In this document: piece after piece, positions 1-8,347 of the stretch
How the letters are laid out: each line of letters begins with the position of its first letter
How positions within the stretch are numbered: position 1 is the first letter of the stretch
Assembly: GCF_013282155.1 (NCBI RefSeq)
Contig: NZ_BLWI01000001.1
Span: 62,001-126,000, forward strand
Length of the DNA stretch: 64,000 bases
Direction of reading: 5' to 3'
Origin: Sulfitobacter sp. HGT1
GTDB lineage: Bacteria; Pseudomonadota; Alphaproteobacteria; Rhodobacterales; Rhodobacteraceae
Notes under the pieces: model-generated
What the model was told of the DNA's origin: nothing
What the model saw: the letters and a program-made list of their open reading frames with translations, nothing else
The model's database searches: none
Program-made: the position numbers and the translations under genes

Positions 1-437
1 ACGGAAACGCGGCTCAGGTCATCCCAGCTGACGTTATCGGCCACGGTGACCGGCAAGAACCGTTCGGCGGCTTTTACCTCGGCAATGGCGCGGTCCCGCG
101 CTTCGGGGTCCAGCCGGAGGACTTTGGCCAGCCGGTGCATCACCTCTTCGACATCGCCGACTTCCTCGCGGACCATGACAATGCGGTAGGACGGGACGTT
201 CTGGGCCAGTTGCACACCATTGCGGTCGAAAATTTCGCCGCGTGTCGGAGGGATCAGGCGGATGTTGATCCGGTTTTCTTCGGCCAGCAGCAAATATTGA
301 TCGGCCTGATCGACCTGGAGATAGTTCATGCGTGCAGCAAGGCCGCCCATGAACAGCAATTGCACGCCGCCCAACAGTGCGGCACGGCGGCTCAGCTTGG
401 CTTGGCTGGCGTCTGATTCTGCTCTGCTGCGTCTCAT
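1..437 (-). CDS. mrdA: Penicillin-binding protein 2, N-terminal part (cut by window edge)
   Basis: Peptidoglycan DD-transpeptidase of the elongasome, anchored in the inner membrane with a periplasmic catalytic domain. Only about 145 residues are visible, from the ATG at 435-437. The start MRRSRAESDASQAKLSRRA is followed by a hydrophobic anchor near residues 20-37. The class B PBP N-terminal region then includes PPTRGEIFDRNGVQLAQNVPSYR, shown in part as RGEIFDRNG, the conserved R1 motif of PBP2/PBP3 proteins. The catalytic SxxK lies outside the window. An SD (GGAG) sits just upstream. The gene follows mreD by 10 nt as the last visible member of mreB-mreC-mreD-mrdA; rodA would be expected next. 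Identity is firm; the partial state is due to the window edge. Confidence 0.93.
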   Translation of the reverse strand, partial: MRRSRAESDASQAKLSRRAALLGGVQLLFMGGLAARMNYLQVDQADQYLLLAEENRINIRLIPPTRGEIFDRNGVQLAQNVPSYRIVMVREEVGDVEEVMHRLAKVLRLDPEARDRAIAEVKAAERFLPVTVADNVSWDDLSRVS

Positions 438-447
438 TCCAGTCTCC

Positions 448-1080
448 TCACGCGCGGCCGCCGATGCTGTCGAAATCGCCCGGTGTCGCTTTGCGCACGC
501 CCATGAAAACATGGGTGATCAAAACCACAACGGGATAGATCAAAACCGTCAATGCCAGCTCGATCAGGCTTAGCTTCAGGTCGGGCCGCGGGACCAGTAC
601 CAATGATAGCACTATGCGGTTCAACAGCAAAATCGCGAAAAGCCAAATTGTCACTGCCACCCATTCAGGCCCAAAGCTACTGTCGCGCAATGTTCGCCCG
701 CGCAGCTTCAGGTTCTCGCACGCGATCAACGCCAGCAAGGCCCAAAGCCCCGGGGGGCGTTGAAGCAGCAGATCGGTCAGCAAAAATATGGCACACAGCA
801 AGACCGCAGGCACATAATCAGGCCGCCGCACGGACCATGCAAAGGCAAAGGCGATCAGAAAATCAGGCGCAATAAGGTACCGCGCGCCGCTTTGGTTCAG
901 CAAATCGCGCAACCGCGCCTCGGCGGGGTCGATGCTGGCCAGTGGCGGCAGCAGATCAACCTGAAACAAGGCCACAGGTTGGGTTTCAATCGGCAAAAGG
1001 TGGAAAAACAACAAGATCAACGCAAGCAGCAAGAACACCGCGCGCATCATCCACAGGCGAAGAGGCGACAGCGTATCCAT
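448..1080 (-). CDS. mreD: Rod shape-determining protein MreD
   Basis: Inner-membrane component of the rod complex that links MreC to the lateral wall synthases. The 210-residue protein is almost entirely hydrophobic, with about five to six membrane segments. It begins MDTLSPLRLWMMRAVFLLLA and contains the polar loop HLLPIETQPVALFQVDLLPPLASIDPAE, visible in part as LLPPLASIDPAE. Sequence conservation in MreD is low, so the call rests on hydrophobicity, length and above all position. Its start codon overlaps the mreC stop (TAATG), which implies translational coupling, and mrdA follows 10 nt later. Confidence 0.9.
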   Translation of the reverse strand: MDTLSPLRLWMMRAVFLLLALILLFFHLLPIETQPVALFQVDLLPPLASIDPAEARLRDLLNQSGARYLIAPDFLIAFAFAWSVRRPDYVPAVLLCAIFLLTDLLLQRPPGLWALLALIACENLKLRGRTLRDSSFGPEWVAVTIWLFAILLLNRIVLSLVLVPRPDLKLSLIELALTVLIYPVVVLITHVFMGVRKATPGDFDSIGGRA

Positions 1081-1985
1081 TATTCGCCAGGGGGCACGGG
1101 GATAGCCGGAGCCACGGCGGGCAAACGACCATCCAGAATGACAGAGCCCCCTTCGGTCACCGTTTCGGCACCGTGATCGCGCAACACCCGCAAGAATTCC
1201 AGCCGCTCAAAGTCGGCAGCAAGCCGCACGCGCAACCGCCCTCCGGGATCAGCCGCAACTTGGCCGATCAACAGACCCGCGGGAAAAACACCCCCGTCGC
1301 CCGAGCTGATTACACGGTCGCCGGGACGCACAAGATCGGGGTTTTCCAGAAAATCAATCGGCGGTGCCGAGGAGTTATCGCCCGCAATGATCGCGCGTTG
1401 GCCCGAAGGCTGGATCGTTGCGGGGATACGGCTGGACGTGTCGGTTACCAGAATGACCCGTGCGGTGTCTTGCCCGACCCCCGATATCCGCCCGACAAGG
1501 CCGATGCCATCAACAGTGGCCCAGCCTTCGACGATGCCGTCCCGTGCGCCGACGTTCAGCAATACCGATTGCCGGAAAGGCGAGCCGGAATCGGCCAGCA
1601 CCACGCCGGTGATATAGGTCAAACGCGGATCAAGCCGCACCTTGTTCAGGTCCAGCAAGCGCGCGTTTTCCTGTTCAAGCTGAAGGGCGGCTTCCTTCCA
1701 AGTCTGCATCTTGCGCAGTTCGGACCGCAGTTCCTGGTTTTGCACAGTCAGCCGCTGATAGCTTTGATAGTCGCGCAGCAGGTTCACGGCACCGGTTACC
1801 GGGGCCATGGCCCAATCCAGATTGGGCACGATCCTGTCAGTGATTTGTGCGCGAAACCGCTCAACACGCGGGCTGTCTATCCGCCACAAAAGGAACACGC
1901 CAAACAGCAGCAAAATCAGCACAGCCATCATGATCCGGCGCAAGGGCCGGCCAAAATCGTTGGAGGATGATCTGTCTATGGCCAT
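1080..1985 (-). CDS. mreC: Rod shape-determining protein MreC
   Basis: Periplasmic scaffold of the elongasome that dimerises and activates PBP2/RodA. The 301-residue protein has a cytoplasmic N-terminus (MAIDRSSSNDFGRPLRRI) and one transmembrane helix near residues 17-34. A coiled coil follows at about 65-110 (LTVQNQELRSELRKMQTWKE). The beta-rich MreC core comes next, with VVLADSGSPFRQSVLLNVGA and GLVGRISGVGQDTARVILVTD, both family hallmarks. The C-terminal tail is proline-rich and poorly conserved. It lies 72 nt downstream of mreB and overlaps mreD by one base. Confidence 0.96.
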   Translation of the reverse strand: MAIDRSSSNDFGRPLRRIMMAVLILLLFGVFLLWRIDSPRVERFRAQITDRIVPNLDWAMAPVTGAVNLLRDYQSYQRLTVQNQELRSELRKMQTWKEAALQLEQENARLLDLNKVRLDPRLTYITGVVLADSGSPFRQSVLLNVGARDGIVEGWATVDGIGLVGRISGVGQDTARVILVTDTSSRIPATIQPSGQRAIIAGDNSSAPPIDFLENPDLVRPGDRVISSGDGGVFPAGLLIGQVAADPGGRLRVRLAADFERLEFLRVLRDHGAETVTEGGSVILDGRLPAVAPAIPVPPGE

Positions 1986-2057
1986 GTCGTGACGTGTATC
2001 CTGCCTGTTGGGCAGGGCCGTCCTGCCGCTGGTCGGGCTTTGGTAAACTGTGCCTGA

Positions 2058-3263
<1,206 letters not shown>

Positions 3264-3277
3264 TCAGGGGAAAGAAA

Positions 3278-3859
3278 ATGCAGAAAATCCAAGTACTCGG
3301 GGTCCATCACATCACGTTGATGGGGGCGGACCGTCAGACAAGCATTGATTTCTGGGAAGGGCTGCTGGGGATGCCGTTCATCTTTGACCAACCCAATCTG
3401 GACAACCCCGAAGAGGGGCATTTGTATTTCGATCCCGGCGACGGGCGCTTGATCACGATCTTCAGCAATGAAAACCGCAAGCCTGTTCACAGCCGCACCC
3501 CCACCGATGCGGGTTGCGTGCATCACGTTGCATTCGAGGTGGACCGCGCCATGTTCGATCAAGTGCTGGAGCGGCTCAAAGAACGCGGCATCGGCAATTC
3601 AGGCATCAAGGATCGCGGCTTTATGCATTCGATCTATTTCAAAGACCCGCTTGGGTTCCTGATCGAACTGGCCTGCTATACCTTCATCCCGCCGCGCGGA
3701 TCGTCCCATGCCGAGGTGATGCTGGAGGCGCATAAACTGCGCGTTGCCCGTGGGGACCACCACATCGAACGCCAGCATCTGGCCGATGCAACGGTGATGA
3801 TCGTGGAGCGGTCGCAACGGTCGCTGTCGGACGACCGGACGCCAAAAAACCCATACTAA
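3278..3859 (+). CDS. VOC superfamily (glyoxalase/extradiol dioxygenase-like) protein
   Basis: Small cytosolic metal-dependent enzyme of the vicinal oxygen chelate fold; the substrate is unknown. The 193 residues contain two beta-alpha-beta-beta-beta modules. Candidate metal ligands are His10/His11 (GVHHITLMG), His82/His83 (GCVHHVAFEV) and Glu130 (DPLGFLIELACYT). That spacing fits type I extradiol dioxygenase or glyoxalase-like proteins. The last 45 residues are extra to a single VOC unit and look charged and unstructured. It stands alone, divergent from mreB and convergent with leuA across a shared terminator. SD: GGGGAAAG before the ATG. Confidence 0.85.
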   Translation: MQKIQVLGVHHITLMGADRQTSIDFWEGLLGMPFIFDQPNLDNPEEGHLYFDPGDGRLITIFSNENRKPVHSRTPTDAGCVHHVAFEVDRAMFDQVLERLKERGIGNSGIKDRGFMHSIYFKDPLGFLIELACYTFIPPRGSSHAEVMLEAHKLRVARGDHHIERQHLADATVMIVERSQRSLSDDRTPKNPY

Positions 3860-3860
3860 A

Positions 3861-3890
3861 AGAAAAAGGCAGGGTCGAAACCCTGCCTGA
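3861..3890. terminator. Bidirectional terminator between the VOC gene and leuA
   Basis: Perfect 8-bp stem GGCAGGGT / ACCCTGCC with a CGAA loop at 3868-3887. On the minus strand it is followed by a T-rich run (complement of AAAAGAAAAA), so it fits best as the leuA terminator. It can also end the convergent VOC transcript. Confidence 0.8.
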
Positions 3891-3895
3891 TCTTA

Positions 3896-5464
3896 TCAAC
3901 CAGCGTCTTTATAGCTGATTTCGCGTTTGTCGGTGCCGCCTCTTTCGCGGCGCACCAGCAAACGGTTGAGCGCGTGAATATAGGCTTGGGCTGAACTGAC
4001 GACTGTATCCGTGTTGGCGGCCTGCCCGGTCACGATGCGCCCGTCTTCCTCAAGCCGGACGGACACGGTCGCCTGCGCATCGGTGCCTTCGGTGACGGCG
4101 TGCACTTGATACAGTTGCAGGCGGGCGTTGTGATCAACCAAGGCTTTGATGCATTTGAACGACGCATCAACGGGGCCATCGCCGGTCTGTTCGGTGCTGA
4201 GTTCGGCCCCATCCACGGTCAGGGTCATCTTGGCCACGTTCGGCCCCTCGGTGCCGCAGACAACATGCATCGACTTCAGCTTGATCCGGTCGCTTTCAGG
4301 GTCTGCCGCTGTGCGCATCAAGGCAATCAGGTCTTCGTCATAGATTTCCTTTTTGCGATCGGCGAGTTCCTTGAACCGTACAAAGACGTCCTTGAGCTGG
4401 TTGTCGCCCAATTCGTAGCCAAGGTTTTCGAGCTTGGAGCGCAACGCGGCGCGGCCCGAATGTTTGCCCATGACGATATTGGTTTCGGTCAGGCCCACAT
4501 CTTCGGGGCGCATGATCTCGAATGTTTCGGCGTTTTTCAGCATCCCGTCCTGGTGGATGCCGCTTTCGTGGGCAAAGGCGTTCTTGCCGACGATGGCCTT
4601 GTTGAACTGCACCGCAAAGCCCGACACGGTCGCAACACGGCGCGAGATGTTCATCAGCTTGGTGCTGTCCACGCCCGTCTGATAGGGCATGATGTCGTTG
4701 CGCACCTTCATGGCCATCACGACTTCTTCCAGCGCGGTGTTGCCAGCGCGTTCGCCAAGCCCGTTGATGGTACATTCGATCTGACGGGCACCCGCCTCGA
4801 CGGCGGCAAGGCTGTTGGCGGTCGCCATACCAAGGTCGTTGTGGCAATGGGTAGCAAAGATGATCTCGTCCGCGCCGGGCACGTTTTCCAGCAGCTTGCG
4901 GATCAATTCGGCGCTTTCGCGCGGCGCGGTATAGCCGACGGTGTCGGGGATGTTGATTGTGGTCGCCCCCGCCTTGATCGCGATTTCGACGGTGCGGTAC
5001 AGATAATCCAGCTCTGTCCGGGTGGCATCCATCGGGGACCATTGCACGTTGTCACACAGATTGCGCGCATGGGTGACGGTCTCGTGAATCCGCTCGGCCA
5101 TTTCATCCATGGTGAGGTTCGGAATGGCGCGGTGCAGCGGCGAGGTGCCGATAAATGTGTGAATGCGTGGTTGGGCTGCGTGCTTCACGGCATCCCAGCA
5201 GCGGTCGATATCGCCAAGCTGCGCACGGGCCAGACCGCAGATCACCGAATTCTTCGACAGTTTTGCAATCTCGCTGACGGCGGCAAAGTCACCCTCGGAA
5301 GCGATGGGGAAGCCGGCTTCGATGATATCGACGCCCATTTCGTCCAGCAGGCCGGCGATTTCGATCTTTTCGGCATGGGTCATGGTTGCACCGGGCGATT
5401 GTTCGCCATCGCGCAACGTCGTGTCAAAGATCAAGACGCGGTCTTGTTTGGTCGTATCGGTCAT
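3896..5464 (-). CDS. leuA: 2-isopropylmalate synthase
   Basis: First committed step of leucine synthesis: acetyl-CoA plus 2-oxoisovalerate gives 2-isopropylmalate. The 522 residues match the long bacterial LeuA form. The DRE-TIM barrel starts with the signature FDTTLRDGEQSPGATMT. The metal-binding HCHNDLGMATANSLAAVEAG and the GNTALEEVVMAM segment follow. The C-terminal third is the leucine-binding regulatory domain (CGTEGPNVAKMTLTVDG onwards), so feedback inhibition is expected. The gene is monocistronic here. Upstream is a leader peptide with a leucine run and alternative hairpins, so transcription is probably attenuated by leucyl-tRNA supply. Confidence 0.97.
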   Translation of the reverse strand: MTDTTKQDRVLIFDTTLRDGEQSPGATMTHAEKIEIAGLLDEMGVDIIEAGFPIASEGDFAAVSEIAKLSKNSVICGLARAQLGDIDRCWDAVKHAAQPRIHTFIGTSPLHRAIPNLTMDEMAERIHETVTHARNLCDNVQWSPMDATRTELDYLYRTVEIAIKAGATTINIPDTVGYTAPRESAELIRKLLENVPGADEIIFATHCHNDLGMATANSLAAVEAGARQIECTINGLGERAGNTALEEVVMAMKVRNDIMPYQTGVDSTKLMNISRRVATVSGFAVQFNKAIVGKNAFAHESGIHQDGMLKNAETFEIMRPEDVGLTETNIVMGKHSGRAALRSKLENLGYELGDNQLKDVFVRFKELADRKKEIYDEDLIALMRTAADPESDRIKLKSMHVVCGTEGPNVAKMTLTVDGAELSTEQTGDGPVDASFKCIKALVDHNARLQLYQVHAVTEGTDAQATVSVRLEEDGRIVTGQAANTDTVVSSAQAYIHALNRLLVRRERGGTDKREISYKDAG

Positions 5465-5499
5465 GTTTTGGGTTCTTTCATTCTGCTTTTCAAATCCTT

Positions 5500-5550
5500 G
5501 GCGCGCTGCACATCCCTCTGAGCGGGCGCGCCGGATGGCACGCTCAGAGG
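5500..5550 (-). promoter_or_regulatory. leuA attenuator: two mutually exclusive hairpins
   Basis: On the minus strand, arm CCTCTGAGCG (5550-5541) pairs perfectly with CGCTCAGAGG (5524-5515). Alternatively GGCGCGC (5532-5526), in the loop of the first hairpin, pairs perfectly with GCGCGCC (5506-5500). The two structures cannot form together. A further GCGCGCC lies inside the leader peptide near 5585-5600 and could compete for the same arm. Neither hairpin has a U-tract, so control may act by another route than a classical intrinsic terminator. Confidence 0.65.
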
Positions 5551-5630
5551 CGGATTAGCAGGAGTAGGTTTGCACACAGCGACGGCGCGCTGGCGCGCGT
5601 CAGGGTCGGTGTATGATCAGCATAAGTCAT
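5544..5630 (-). CDS. leuL: Leucine leader peptide of the leuA attenuator (28 aa)
   Basis: A short frame, ATG at 5628-5630 and TGA at 5544-5546, encodes 28 residues ending SLCANLLLLIRL. It has four consecutive leucine codons (CTA CTC CTG CTA) and another Leu just before the stop; CTA is a rare codon in this GC-rich DNA. The stop lies inside the 5-prime arm of a 10-bp hairpin, and an alternative pairing follows. This is the layout of a ribosome-stalling amino acid attenuator. No SD precedes the ATG. A TATAAC -10 candidate ends 7 nt upstream, so the transcript may be leaderless. The symbol is by analogy with leuL; the peptide reading is direct, the mechanism inferred. Confidence 0.8.
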   Translation of the reverse strand: MTYADHTPTLTRASAPSLCANLLLLIRL

Positions 5631-5637
5631 GGGGCAC

Positions 5638-5667
5638 GTTATACTGCTGCGAACCCAAATGGGAAGA
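5638..5667 (-). promoter_or_regulatory. Candidate promoter of the leuL-leuA transcript
   Basis: TATAAC at 5643-5638 is a good -10 box; the -35 region (CTTCCC/TTCCCA around 5661-5666) is weak. A start 6-8 nt after the -10 box would fall on the A of the leader ATG, giving a leaderless mRNA. Confidence 0.4.
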
Positions 5668-5729
5668 GTTTTTTGGCTCGTTTCGATTGGCGATATTGAA
5701 GGGCGCAGTTTGCCTGCTACTTGAGGTCT

Positions 5730-6395
5730 ATGAAACAGATTTTGATTATTGGCGCGTCAGGCGGGGTCGGATCGGCTCTGGCGGCTGCATATACGGCACG
5801 TGGTGATCAGGTGACGGGCCTGTCGCGGTCGGTTGACGGATTGGACCTGACGGACGAGGCGAGCGTCGAGGCGCATATCGGCGCGCTGGATGGCCCCTTT
5901 GATGTGGTCATCGTCACGTCTGGCGCGCTTGAGATTGACGGGGCAGAGCCGGAAAAGACCATCAAATCCATCACTCAAAAGGCGATGATGGACCAGTTTG
6001 CGCTGAACGCGGTTGGCCCTGCGCTGGTCTTGCGCCATGCGCCCGACCTTTTGCGCCGCGACGGGCGTGGCGTTTTTGCGGTGCTGTCGGCACGGGTTGG
6101 GTCGATTGGCGACAACAGGATCGGTGGTTGGATCAGCTATCGCAGCGCCAAGGCGGCGGTGAACCAGATTGTGCATACCAGCGCCATCGAACTGGCGCGG
6201 TCGCACAAGCAAAGCATTTGCGTGGCGCTGCATCCCGGAACGGTCAAGACGCCATTCACCGAAAAATACCTTGCCCGCCATCCTGCGGTCGCAGCATCGG
6301 AGGCGGCGGAAAACCTAATGTCGGTGATCGACGGTTTGACGCCTGAACAGACGGGTCAGTTCTTTGACTGGGCCGGAAAGGTAGTGCCATGGTAG
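5730..6395 (+). CDS. Short-chain dehydrogenase/reductase (C-factor/CsgA-like)
   Basis: NAD(P)-dependent oxidoreductase of the SDR superfamily, cytosolic, substrate unknown. The 221-residue protein begins MKQILIIGASGGVGSALAA, giving the Rossmann GxxxGxG motif at once. Catalytic residues are Ser in LSARVGSI and the SYRSAKAAV Tyr-x-x-x-Lys. A TTG at 5721 would add three residues, but the ATG at 5730 has GAGG at good spacing. It overlaps the photolyase gene by 7 nt and is co-transcribed with it, an arrangement that suggests a light or stress context. Confidence 0.88.
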   Translation: MKQILIIGASGGVGSALAAAYTARGDQVTGLSRSVDGLDLTDEASVEAHIGALDGPFDVVIVTSGALEIDGAEPEKTIKSITQKAMMDQFALNAVGPALVLRHAPDLLRRDGRGVFAVLSARVGSIGDNRIGGWISYRSAKAAVNQIVHTSAIELARSHKQSICVALHPGTVKTPFTEKYLARHPAVAASEAAENLMSVIDGLTPEQTGQFFDWAGKVVPW

Positions 6396-7918
6396 CGCGG
6401 CTGGTTCTGGTCCTTGGTGACCAACTGTCGGAAGGGCTGAGCGCGCTGCGCGCGGCAGATAAGGCTCGCGACACCATCGTCATGGCCGAGGTCACGGACG
6501 AGGCCAGCTATGTCAAACACCACCCCAAAAAGATCGCGCTGATCTTTGCCGCGATGCGCAAATTCGCCCGCGCGCTGGAGGAGGACGGCTGGACAGTTGC
6601 CTATACGCAGCTGGATGATACGGAAAATGCAGGCTCTATCGTGGGGGAATTGCTGCGCCGTGCCGAACAGACCGGCGCGACCGAGGTGCTGGCGACAGAG
6701 CCGGGCGAATGGCGGCTGATCGACAAGCTGAAATACGCGCCCCTGAAGGTCGAGGTTCTGCCCGACGATCATTTTTTGGCATCACATTCGGAATTCGAAG
6801 GATGGGCAGACGGGCGCAAAGCGCTGCGGATGGAATATTTCTACCGCGAGATGCGGCGCAAGACCGGCCTTTTGATGGAGGGCGACAAGCCCGCTGGCGA
6901 CAAGTGGAATTTCGACCACGACAACCGCAAGGCCGCGCCGGATGATGTTACCGTCGATGGCCCCCTGCAATTTGAACCTGACGCCATCACCCGCGAGGTG
7001 CTGGATCTGGTGGCGGCGCGTTTCGGCGATCACTTTGGCGATCTGGAGCCGTTCTGGTTTGCCACAACGCGGGCCGAGGCATTGCAGGCGCTGGATCATT
7101 TCATCGAACACGCGTTGCCCCGGTTCGGCGACTATCAAGACGCGATGCTGAACGAGAACCAGTTTCTGTACCATGCCGTCATTTCGCCCTACCTGAACAT
7201 CGGCCTGCTTGGCCCGCTCGAGGTGTGCGAGGCGGCAGCGGCAGCCTATGCAAAGGGCAACGCGCCGATCAACGCCGTCGAAGGGTTCATCCGGCAGATC
7301 ATCGGCTGGCGCGAGTATGTGCGCGGCATCTATTTCCTTGAGGGGCCTGACTACACGCAGCGCAATGTGCTGGGCCACACGCGCGACTTGCCGTGGTTCT
7401 ATTGGGGCGGCGAAACGCGCATGAACTGTGTTTCAAAGGCTGTGGCACAGACCAAAAGCCAAGCCTATGCGCATCATATCCAGCGGCTGATGGTGACCGG
7501 CAATTTTGCCTTGCTGGCGGGGATTGATCCGCATCAGGTGCATGAATGGTATCTGGCGGTCTATGCCGATGCGTTTGAATGGGTCGAGGCCCCCAATACC
7601 GTGGGGATGAGCCAATTCGCCGATGGCGGTGTCATCGCGTCAAAGCCCTATGTGTCGTCGGGGGCCTACATCAACCGGATGTCAGACCACTGCAAGACGT
7701 GCCACTATTCTGTCAGCGCCAAGACAGGGGAAAAGGCCTGTCCGTTCAACCTGCTTTACTGGCATTTTCTGGACCGGCACAGGGACCGGTTTTCGGGCAA
7801 TGCGCGGATGGGGAATATGTACCGGACGTGGGACCGGATGGCTGCCGAAAAGCGCGAGACGGTTCTGGCGGAAGGGGATGCGCTGTTGAAGCGGCTGGAC
7901 GCGGGCGAGGTGATCTAG
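6389..7918 (+). CDS. phrB: Prokaryotic (6-4) photolyase, iron-sulfur FeS-BCP/CryPro type
   Basis: Flavin-dependent DNA repair enzyme that splits UV (6-4) photoproducts using blue light. The 509 residues match the FeS-BCP class: an N-terminal photolyase-related domain (RLVLVLGDQLSEGLSALR) and a C-terminal FAD-binding helical domain (FIRQIIGWREYVRGIYFLEG). The 4Fe-4S cysteines typical of the class are visible: the Cys in MNCVSKAV, two in DHCKTCHYS and one in EKACPFNLLYWHFL. The class is best known from Agrobacterium PhrB and Rhodobacter CryB. It follows the SDR with a 7-nt overlap. A terminator-like repeat element lies downstream. Confidence 0.93.
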   Translation: MVARLVLVLGDQLSEGLSALRAADKARDTIVMAEVTDEASYVKHHPKKIALIFAAMRKFARALEEDGWTVAYTQLDDTENAGSIVGELLRRAEQTGATEVLATEPGEWRLIDKLKYAPLKVEVLPDDHFLASHSEFEGWADGRKALRMEYFYREMRRKTGLLMEGDKPAGDKWNFDHDNRKAAPDDVTVDGPLQFEPDAITREVLDLVAARFGDHFGDLEPFWFATTRAEALQALDHFIEHALPRFGDYQDAMLNENQFLYHAVISPYLNIGLLGPLEVCEAAAAAYAKGNAPINAVEGFIRQIIGWREYVRGIYFLEGPDYTQRNVLGHTRDLPWFYWGGETRMNCVSKAVAQTKSQAYAHHIQRLMVTGNFALLAGIDPHQVHEWYLAVYADAFEWVEAPNTVGMSQFADGGVIASKPYVSSGAYINRMSDHCKTCHYSVSAKTGEKACPFNLLYWHFLDRHRDRFSGNARMGNMYRTWDRMAAEKRETVLAEGDALLKRLDAGEVI

Positions 7919-7944
7919 GCCGATGGTGTTCCGGAAGAGATTTT

Positions 7945-7985
7945 TGCGCTCCGCGCAGGGGATATTTAAGAGCCAGAGAAGGGGG
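7945..7985 (+). repeat. Intergenic terminator-like repeat element, copy 1
   Basis: Hairpin TGCGC-TCC-GCGCA followed by GGGGATATTTAAGAGCCAGA and GAAGG. The same plan recurs at 12989, 16866, 29992 and 32425. It follows phrB and probably ends that transcript. Confidence 0.6.
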
Positions 7986-7996
7986 ACCGGTACGGT

Positions 7997-8347
7997 TCAG
8001 GCAGGGTCGTGGAGAGCGCGGCTGTCTGTGGGGGCCTCGTCGCGGTCGAACATGCCGTAGTCGCGCATGACATGGGCGATGCGAATGCGGTAGTCTTTGA
8101 AAATGGTGTCGCGGCCCGCTTTTTGTGCGCCACGATGTGCCGTGAGTTCGCGCCATTCATCAAGCGAAGCCTCGTCGCGGAAGAAGGATATCGACAGCAA
8201 CTTGTCTGGGTTGGTGAGCGACTGGAAGCGTTCGACGGAGATGAAGCCGTCGATCCTGTCCACCAAGGGCCGCATCTTGGCGGCCATATCAAGGTAGTCG
8301 GCGCGTTTGTCGGCGTGGGGCGAAACCTCGAAGATGACGGCAATCAT
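7997..8347 (-). CDS. Antibiotic biosynthesis monooxygenase (ABM) family protein
   Basis: Small dimeric ferredoxin-like-fold protein of 116 residues, MIAVIFEVSPHADKRADYLD onward, with the family pattern IDGFISVERFQSLTNPDKLL. ABM-fold proteins include quinol monooxygenases and heme-degrading enzymes, and many have no assigned reaction. The ATG at 8345-8347 overlaps the MORN gene stop (ATGA), so the two are translationally coupled. The longer frame to 8509 reads through the MORN gene in another frame and was not used. The substrate cannot be told. Confidence 0.82.
   Translation of the reverse strand: MIAVIFEVSPHADKRADYLDMAAKMRPLVDRIDGFISVERFQSLTNPDKLLSISFFRDEASLDEWRELTAHRGAQKAGRDTIFKDYRIRIAHVMRDYGMFDRDEAPTDSRALHDPA

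Noticed and set aside
942-1970. Long plus-strand frame of 342 codons opposite mreC/mreD
   Set aside because: Shadow of the mre operon; composition is typical of antisense translation.
4100-5521. Open frame of 473 codons on the plus strand opposite leuA
   Set aside because: Antisense shadow of a conserved gene in GC-rich DNA; no SD, no recognisable protein family.
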